DNA of 64,000 nt from Streptomyces daqingensis (GTDB taxonomy: Bacteria; Actinomycetota; Actinomycetes; Streptomycetales; Streptomycetaceae). Within the stretch, counting starts at the first letter, position 1. Each line of letters starts with the position of its first letter. A program made the position numbers and the translations under genes. This document shows positions 58,935 through 64,000 of this stretch, piece by piece. The stretch is taken from the NCBI RefSeq assembly GCF_014645895.1, contig NZ_BMMP01000013.1, positions 189,478 through 253,477 on the forward strand. Reading direction: 5' to 3'. The notes under the pieces are model-generated. The model searched no databases and was not told the origin of the DNA. It saw nothing but the letters and a program-made list of their open reading frames with translations.

Positions 58935-60710
58935 GTGCCTCAACTACGTCTCGCCCTGAACCAGATCGACTCCACCGTCGGCGACCTCGAAGGCAACGCG
59001 GCCTCCGTGCTGCGCTGGACCCGGCGCTCCGTGGAGCAGGGGGCGCATCTCGTCGCGTTCCCCGAGATGATGCTGACCGGCTACCCGGTGGAGGACCTGG
59101 CCCTGCGCGGCTCGTTCGTCGAGGCCAGCCGCGCCGCGCTGAGCACGCTCGCGGGCAGGCTGGCGCAGGAGGGTCTGGGCGGGGTCCCCGTCGTCGTCGG
59201 CTACCTGGACCGCGCCGAGGACGTCCGCGCCTCCCTCGGCAGTCCCGCGGGCGCGCCGCTCAACGCCGCGGCCGTGCTGCACGGCGGCGAGGTCGTCCTG
59301 ACCTTCGCCAAGCACCACCTGCCCAACTACGGCGTCTTCGACGAGTTCCGGTACTTCGTGCCGGGTCAGACCCTGCCCGTCGTCCGCGTCCACGGCGTCG
59401 ACGTCGCCCTCGCCATCTGCGAGGACCTGTGGCAGAACGGCGGCCGCGTCCCCGCCGCCCGCACCGCGGGTGCGGGTCTGCTGCTCTCCGTCAACGCCTC
59501 CCCGTACGAGCGCGAGAAGCACGACACGCGACTCGACCTCGTCCGCAGGCGGGCCCGGGAGGCGGGCTGCACGACGGCGTACCTCGCCATGGCCGGCGGC
59601 CAGGACGAGCTCGTCTTCGACGGCGACTCGATCGTCGTCGGCCGCGACGGCGAGACCATCGCGCGCGCACCGCAGTTCGAGGAGACGTGCCTCGTCCTCG
59701 ACCTGGACCTGCCCGCGGCCGCGGCGGAGCCCCCCTCGGGGGTCGTGGACGACGGCCTCGCCGTGCAGCACGTGACCCTCGGCGCGGACCCGCTGGAGGC
59801 GTACGAGCCGGAGTTCACCGGCAGCGAGGCGCCCCGCATGGAGGACGACGAGGAGATCTACACCGCGCTCGTCACCGGTCTGCGGGCGTACGCGTCCAAG
59901 AACGGCTTCAGCTCGGTGGTGCTGGGCCTCTCCGGCGGCATCGACTCCGCGCTCACCGCGGCGATCGCCTGCGACGCGCTCGGCCCGTCCAACGTGCACG
60001 CCGTCTCCATGCCCTCGCGCTACTCCTCGGAGCACTCCAAGGACGACGCCGCGGAGATGGCACGGCGCACAGGGCTCAACTACCGCACCGTGGCGATCGG
60101 TTCGATGTTCGACACGTTCATGGACTCGATGGAGCTCACCGGCGTCGCCGAGGAGAACCTCCAGTCCCGGCTGCGCGGAGTGGTGCTGATGGGCATCTCC
60201 AACCAGGAGGGCCACATCGTGCTCGCTCCGGGCAACAAGTCCGAGCTGGCGTGCGGCTATTCGACGCTGTACGGCGACTCCGTCGGCGCGTACGGGCCCA
60301 TCAAGGACGTCTACAAGACCAACGTCTTCCGGCTGGCGAAGTGGCGCAACCGCGCCGCCTCCGAACGCGGCGAGACACCTCCCATCCCCGAGAACAGCAT
60401 CTCCAAGCCGCCGAGCGCGGAGCTGCGCCCCGACCAGGTCGACACCGACTCCCTCCCCGACTACGACGTGCTGGACGGCATCCTGAAGCTGTACGTCGAC
60501 GGGGACGTGGGCCGCCAGGGCATCGTCGAACGCGGCTACGACCCCGAAGTCGTCACGCGCGTACTGCGGATGACGGACGCCGCCGAGTACAAGCGGCGGC
60601 AGTACCCCCCGGGGACGAAGATCTCCGGCAAGGGCTTCGGCAAGGACCGCAGGCTGCCCATCACCAACCACTGGCGGGAGAGCGGCCCCGGGGACGGCAC
60701 GGCCGGCTGA
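58935..60710 (+). CDS. nadE: Glutamine-dependent NAD+ synthetase
   Basis: Makes NAD from deamido-NAD with ammonia from glutamine, 591 residues. The N-terminal nitrilase-type glutaminase has its Glu-Lys-Cys triad in FPEMMLTGYPVEDL, TFAKHHLPNYGVFDEFRYF and ALAICEDLWQNGG. The C-terminal synthetase has the ATP-pyrophosphate loop GLSGGIDSALTAAIACDALG and APGNKSELACGYSTLYGDSV. The GTG at 58935 starts directly at PQLRLALNQ; GTG 58926 is the alternative. A long hairpin follows the stop. The enzyme ties NAD synthesis to glutamine supply from the neighbouring synthetase genes only in a general sense. Confidence 0.95.
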   Translation: MPQLRLALNQIDSTVGDLEGNAASVLRWTRRSVEQGAHLVAFPEMMLTGYPVEDLALRGSFVEASRAALSTLAGRLAQEGLGGVPVVVGYLDRAEDVRASLGSPAGAPLNAAAVLHGGEVVLTFAKHHLPNYGVFDEFRYFVPGQTLPVVRVHGVDVALAICEDLWQNGGRVPAARTAGAGLLLSVNASPYEREKHDTRLDLVRRRAREAGCTTAYLAMAGGQDELVFDGDSIVVGRDGETIARAPQFEETCLVLDLDLPAAAAEPPSGVVDDGLAVQHVTLGADPLEAYEPEFTGSEAPRMEDDEEIYTALVTGLRAYASKNGFSSVVLGLSGGIDSALTAAIACDALGPSNVHAVSMPSRYSSEHSKDDAAEMARRTGLNYRTVAIGSMFDTFMDSMELTGVAEENLQSRLRGVVLMGISNQEGHIVLAPGNKSELACGYSTLYGDSVGAYGPIKDVYKTNVFRLAKWRNRAASERGETPPIPENSISKPPSAELRPDQVDTDSLPDYDVLDGILKLYVDGDVGRQGIVERGYDPEVVTRVLRMTDAAEYKRRQYPPGTKISGKGFGKDRRLPITNHWRESGPGDGTAG

Positions 60711-60727
60711 CGCACCCTCGCGTGCAC

Positions 60728-60780
60728 GCGGAGCGGCGCTGGCGGGCCGAACGCCCGGCGGCCCGCCCGCGCCGCTCCGC
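60728..60780 (+). terminator. nadE terminator
   Basis: Outer 11-bp arms (60728-60738 and 60770-60780) and inner GGGCCG/CGGCCC arms form a 53-nt two-part stem 17 bp after the nadE stop. Confidence 0.75.
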
Positions 60781-60790
60781 CGTACCGGCT

Positions 60791-60880
60791 TAGGGCGTGT
60801 CGTTTGGATCTTCATCGATCAGCCCGGGACGCCGGATGCGGTGCATCGCAAGGCACCGGAGAAGGACGGCCCGGAGACGG
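60791..60880. mobile_element. Possible remnant of an insertion-sequence or MITE end
   Basis: TAGGGCGTGTCGTTTGGATC at 60791-60810 looks like the terminal repeat of IS5-type elements common in Streptomyces. The next stretch (CGGTGCATCGCAAGGCACCG, ending about 60859) is also reminiscent of repeated DNA. No matching opposite end or transposase is visible, so the right limit is arbitrary. The rest of the 346-bp gap to 61056 holds only a 9-bp-arm palindrome (60991-61009) and no gene. Confidence 0.35.
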
Positions 60881-61056
60881 GCGGGAGGGACGGCGCACCG
60901 GCGAGCGAGGCTGCACCGAATGAGACGGAGCGGCGTGCCGGGAACGTGCTGCGGCTGGAGGCCCTGAGGCCGACGGGCCTGCGAAGGCAGCTTGTCGGGG
61001 CCCGACAAGGCCGCATCGGCCGGCGGGGAGCCCCGCGGTACCGCTCGCCCCTCCGG

Positions 61057-61524
61057 TCACACCAGGGTCTGGAGGCGCACCGTCGCCGTCGCGACGGCCA
61101 CCAACGTGCCGTCGGCCGCGGCGAGTTCACCCGAGAGGAAGCACACCTGCCTGCCGCGCTGCACGACGCGTCCTCGCCCCGTCAGCCGCCCGGGCCGCGC
61201 CGGACGCAGGTACTGGACGTGCAGATCGAGCGTCGGTGCGAGCTGCCCGTCCGGGAGCGACGCCGCCAGAGCCGGGCCCATCGTGTCGTCGAGCATGGCG
61301 GCCAGGAAGCCGCCCTGGATCGCGCCCGCCGGGTTCGTGAACTGCTCGTCCGCCTGGAACGCCACCTCGATCGCGCCCTCGTCCGGCTGGACCTCGACCA
61401 GCTCCCAGCCGAGGAGCAGCGAGGCACGGGGCGTGGCGACGCGCCCGGCGAGCATCTCCCAGAACACGCCGCGCCGCTGCCCGCCCGTGCCCGTACCGCC
61501 CGATTCCGGCTCGTCGGCTGCCAT
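61057..61524 (-). CDS. PaaI-family hotdog-fold thioesterase
   Basis: A 155-residue hotdog thioesterase that would hydrolyse acyl- or aryl-CoA. The family's signature is FTNPAGAIQGGFLAAMLDDT, with the substrate-pocket Asn-Pro and the HGG-like loop as AIQGG. It continues into LDLHVQYLRPARPGRLTGRG, the typical central strands. The protein starts at ATG 61524 after a poor ribosome-binding region. It stands alone between two terminator-type hairpins, so it is probably monocistronic. The acyl specificity is unknown. Confidence 0.83.
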   Translation of the reverse strand: MAADEPESGGTGTGGQRRGVFWEMLAGRVATPRASLLLGWELVEVQPDEGAIEVAFQADEQFTNPAGAIQGGFLAAMLDDTMGPALAASLPDGQLAPTLDLHVQYLRPARPGRLTGRGRVVQRGRQVCFLSGELAAADGTLVAVATATVRLQTLV

Positions 61525-61611
61525 GTGTGCGATTGAACAGCCTCCGGCCGCCGCTCGCGCCGCGGCTCGGCCATCCGGGTCCGCGGCCCTGGCCGCCCAC
61601 GGGCGGGAACG

Positions 61612-61645
61612 GACAGGGGCCCGCACACCGGCGCGGGCCCCTGTC
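61612..61645 (-). terminator. Terminator of the MFS transporter gene
   Basis: Perfect 13-bp arms (61612-61624 and 61633-61645) with an 8-nt loop, 57 bp after the MFS stop. Confidence 0.8.
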
Positions 61646-61702
61646 GTCGTGACGCCACCGTGCCGGGAGCCTGTCCGCTCCCGGCCCCGGCGTCCTCCCG
61701 GC

Positions 61703-62926
61703 TCAGCCGGTGACGCTCTCCGCGGCGCGGGCCCGGCGCAGCCCCGGGACGCCGCGCGCCACGATGCGGGAGCGGGCCACGGTCGGGGCGCCGTCCAGCA
61801 TCCCGGCCAGCACGGCGATGCCGAGCCCCGCCAGGGCCAGCACGACACCCACCAGCATGGGCGAGGTCCAGCCCCAGCCGGCAGCGACGGCGGCGCCGCC
61901 CAGCCACGCCCCGCCGGCGTTGGCGAGGTTGAACGCGGACTGGTTGCCGGCGGAGGCCAGGGTGGGTGCCTGCCGCGCCTTCTGCATGATCAGCATCTGC
62001 AGGGGGGTCGTCGTCATGAAGCCGAGACCGCCCAGCACGACGACCATCACCATGGCCGCCCACTTGACGTCGACGACTGCGTGGAAGGTGACCATGGCCA
62101 GGGCGAGCGAGCCGAGGCCCCCGTAGAGCGTCGGGCGCAGGGCGCGGTCCGTCAGCGGTCCCGCGACGAGCGCGCCCAGCGTCATGCCGATGCCGAAGAG
62201 GGCGAGCACCACGGTCACGGAGGACTCGGCGAGGCCCGTGACCTCGGTCATGATCGAGGCGAGGTAGCTGTAGACGGCGAAGACGCCGCCGAACCCGAAG
62301 ACCGCGGTCAGCAGCCCCAGGATCACCTGACGGTTGCCGAGGGCGCGGACCTCGTGGCGCAGGCCGGTCCGCCGCTCGGCGCTCATCTCGGGCACCATCG
62401 CGGCGAGCGTCACCATCGCCAGCACGCCGATGGCGCTGACGACGACGAAGGTCGCCCGCCATCCGAGAGCCTGCCCGATCGCCGTCCCCGCGGGCACACC
62501 GACGATGTTGGCGACCGTCAGCCCGAGGAACATCGTGGCGACGGCGCGGGCACGCCGGTCCTCCGTCACCAGCCGTGCGGCGACGACGGCGCCGACGCCG
62601 AAGAAGGCGCCGTGCGGGAGGCCCGCCAGCACGCGCCCGGCGAGCAGGGCCGCGTAGTTGGGCGCCAGGGCGGAGGCGAGGTTGCCGACCGTGAACAGCC
62701 CCATGAGCAGCACAAGCATCCGCTTGCGGGGCGTGCGCGTGCCGAGCGCGGTGAGCAGCGGGGCACCGATGACGACGCCGATGGCGTAGGCGGAGACCAG
62801 GTGTCCGGCTGTGGGCACGGAGGTGTCCATGTCTCGCGCGACGTTGGGCAGCAGGCCCATCATCACGAACTCGGTGGTGCCTATTCCGAAGGCGCTGATC
62901 GCGAGGGCGAGCAAGGCCAGAGGCAT
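61703..62926 (-). CDS. MFS drug-efflux-type transporter (AraJ/Cmx group)
   Basis: A 407-residue major facilitator with 12 membrane helices. The N-terminus (ALAISAFGIGTTEFVMMGLL) and motif A region (LTALGTRTPRKRMLVLLMGL) place it with the AraJ/chloramphenicol-exporter-like DHA1 family. RVLAGLPHGAFFGVGAVVAA and LTVANIVGVPAGTAIGQALG (antiporter motif C-like) support efflux. The substrate is unknown. GAAAGG precedes the ATG. Upstream, CTTAAGTAAG and neighbouring short A/T-rich repeats lie where a repressor might bind. Confidence 0.86.
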   Translation of the reverse strand: MPLALLALAISAFGIGTTEFVMMGLLPNVARDMDTSVPTAGHLVSAYAIGVVIGAPLLTALGTRTPRKRMLVLLMGLFTVGNLASALAPNYAALLAGRVLAGLPHGAFFGVGAVVAARLVTEDRRARAVATMFLGLTVANIVGVPAGTAIGQALGWRATFVVVSAIGVLAMVTLAAMVPEMSAERRTGLRHEVRALGNRQVILGLLTAVFGFGGVFAVYSYLASIMTEVTGLAESSVTVVLALFGIGMTLGALVAGPLTDRALRPTLYGGLGSLALAMVTFHAVVDVKWAAMVMVVVLGGLGFMTTTPLQMLIMQKARQAPTLASAGNQSAFNLANAGGAWLGGAAVAAGWGWTSPMLVGVVLALAGLGIAVLAGMLDGAPTVARSRIVARGVPGLRRARAAESVTG

Positions 62927-63249
62927 GAGGCGGAACCTTTCAAGGCAGGGTCGATCAAGGTCTTAAGTAAGGTTTTCTAAGGGGGATACGCGCTAGAGAC
63001 CTGCGTAACAACGGCGTCGGGCGCAGGCACAGCTTCTTATGTTCTCACACGGAACAAAGTCTGTCAGATGCGCTTGCCTCACAGCGCCGCTACGTGTCTC
63101 AGGACGGCAACAGCCGGGCGCGGAGCGCGTGATTCGTGCCACGGCAGGCCGTCCCGCAGGCGCACGCCGGGCGGACACGCACCTGAACCCGGGCGCCCTC
63201 ACCACGGGCGGGCCGGGCGCCTCACCACGCTCCGAGCGCCCTCACAGCG
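62927..63249. other. Intergenic region upstream of the MFS gene
   Basis: About 320 bp, with an A/T-rich patch at 62955-62985 that is the likely promoter of the MFS gene (minus strand). Apart from the terminator that starts at 63250 I see no gene in it. Confidence 0.5.
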
Positions 63250-63296
63250 GCCGACGGCGGCCACCGGGGCGTACGAGCCCGGTGGCCGCCGTCGGC
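63250..63296 (-). terminator. Strong terminator of the endonuclease/phosphatase gene
   Basis: Perfect 19-bp GC-rich arms (63250-63268 and 63278-63296) with a 9-nt loop, about 70 bp after the stop of the gene at 63369. Confidence 0.85.
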
Positions 63297-63368
63297 GAAG
63301 ACCGCTCTCGCGGGTGAAGGGGGGAGGGGAGCCGACGGGTGAGGACCGGCAGCGGCGGGGAGAGAGCC

Positions 63369-64000
63369 TCAGAAGTTCACGGACGCCGCGACGGGCAGGT
63401 GATCGCTCCCGGTGGCGGGCAGGGACCAGGAGGAGACCGGTTCGAGGCCCTTCACCATGATCTGGTCGATCCTCGTCGTCGGGAACGAGGCGGGCCAGCT
63501 GAAGCCGGGCCCGTCCCCCGCCGCTCCCTGCGTGGAGCGCATCTGTGACGTGACGGGCGCGAGCGCGCGGTCGTTCATGGTCCCGTTGAGGTCGCCCAGC
63601 AGGACAGCCTTGTCGACGGGGTCGTCCGCTATGGCGCTGCCCAGCGCAGCGGCGCTGTCGTCACGCTGCCCGGCCGTGAAGCCGGAGGCGAACTGCAGGC
63701 GCACGGACGGCAGATGGGCGGCGTAGACGGCGACGCCTCCGTGCGGGGTGTCGACGGTGGTGCGCATCGCCCGCGGCCAGCCCATCTTGATGTCGACCGT
63801 CTTCGTGTCGCGCATGGGGTACTTGCTCCACACACCGACAGTGCCCACGCGCTTGTGGTAGCGGTACGCGCCGGCGAGCCCCTTGTCGTACAGTTCCGCC
63901 TGCCCGCCCGCGACCTCCTCCAGCGCGACGATGTCGGCACCGGAGCCCGCGAGTTCGCGCGCGGTGCGGCGCGGGTCCGGGTTGCCCGCGTTGACGTTGT
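63369..64000 (-). CDS. Endonuclease/exonuclease/phosphatase-family protein (5' end outside window)
   Basis: The C-terminal 210 residues of a metal-dependent phosphodiesterase-fold protein. The frame is open to the window edge. Recognisable parts are AGSGADIVALEEVAGGQAEL (metal-binding Glu region), VAVYAAHLPSVRLQ, AVLLGDLNGTMNDRALAPV with the catalytic GD-x-N motif, and SLPATGSDHLPVAASVNF with the terminal SDH motif. All conserved active-site residues in this part are present. Substrate (DNA, lipid or nucleotide) cannot be told. The N-terminus, including any signal or membrane segment, is missing from the window. Confidence 0.88.
   Translation of the reverse strand, partial: NVNAGNPDPRRTARELAGSGADIVALEEVAGGQAELYDKGLAGAYRYHKRVGTVGVWSKYPMRDTKTVDIKMGWPRAMRTTVDTPHGGVAVYAAHLPSVRLQFASGFTAGQRDDSAAALGSAIADDPVDKAVLLGDLNGTMNDRALAPVTSQMRSTQGAAGDGPGFSWPASFPTTRIDQIMVKGLEPVSSWSLPATGSDHLPVAASVNF

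Noticed and set aside
60991..61009. 19-nt palindrome (CTTGTCGGG and its complement) in the gap after nadE
   Set aside because: Short, without T-tract and not placed after a gene end in a convincing way; could be chance in GC-rich DNA, so not listed as a terminator.
1..64000. tRNA, rRNA or other structured RNA genes and riboswitches
   Set aside because: No CCA-ended cloverleaf, ribosomal RNA segment or recognisable riboswitch consensus was seen on reading both strands; short RNAs cannot be excluded.

Overview
The window is high-GC chromosomal DNA from an actinomycete, almost certainly a Streptomyces or close relative. Codon third positions are nearly all G or C. GTG and TTG starts and ATGA stop/start overlaps are common. 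The housekeeping set (lipB-lipA, glnA with a GlnR box, glnE, a second type I glutamine synthetase, malR-malEFG, nadE) is the one I know from the Streptomyces coelicolor SCO2190-2241 neighbourhood. No tRNA, rRNA, CRISPR array or intact transposase gene is visible.

Layout. 2-5814: the 3' part of a branched-chain amino-acid ABC transporter locus (LivH-LivM fusion, LivG, LivF), then a FAD monooxygenase and a TetR-like regulator on the other strand. 6452-8963: a polar amino-acid ABC transporter. 9240-12554: an ATP-grasp ligase followed by a large protein that I read as carrying a papain-like Gln/Cys/His/Asn centre. 12874-20447, opposite strand: a five-gene, fully ATGA-coupled operon with LuxC/LuxE-type acyl-reductase chemistry (PaaK-like ligase, MFS exporter, GNAT, LuxE, LuxC-ligase fusion) and no luciferase genes. 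A 339-bp copy of the 3' part of the papain-like gene lies inverted at 20968-21306, so the operon sits between inverted repeats about 93% identical. 21389-22897: an abiE toxin-antitoxin pair whose toxin gene is broken. 23053-28247: glnA, RDD protein, DUF4191 protein, small protein, lipA, lipB.

28530-31624: a helix-turn-helix/helical-repeat regulator, a scrap of an adenylate kinase gene, a 180-bp MITE-like element abutting a DinB-family gene, and a GNAT. 31686-37961: a NarL-type histidine kinase divergent from an MMPL transporter, a hydroxymuconate-isomerase-like protein coupled to a Gfo/Idh dehydrogenase, and an unpaired NarL response regulator. 38069-43853: a Tat-exported GH89 alpha-N-acetylglucosaminidase, a SnoaL-like protein and a membrane protein with sigma-factor-like N-terminal helices. 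44041-51289: the maltose regulon malR / malE-malF-malG-GH13, with a second MalR-like LacI gene coupled to the GH13 gene. 51353-60710: PAP2 protein, glnE, glnA2-like synthetase, TrmB/LuxR-type regulator, nadE. 61057-64000: thioesterase, MFS transporter and a truncated endonuclease/exonuclease/phosphatase gene.

The best candidate for an undescribed system is 9240-21306. An ATP-grasp ligase and a papain-like protein face an operon with three adenylate-forming domains, one acyl reductase, an acyltransferase and an exporter. This looks like a non-PKS, non-NRPS route that activates carboxylic acids, reduces one to an aldehyde and perhaps joins others by amide bonds. The inverted repeats raise the possibility that the operon inverts, or was captured, by recombination in the papain-like gene. 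Everything rests on reading the sequence and recalling families; no search was run.
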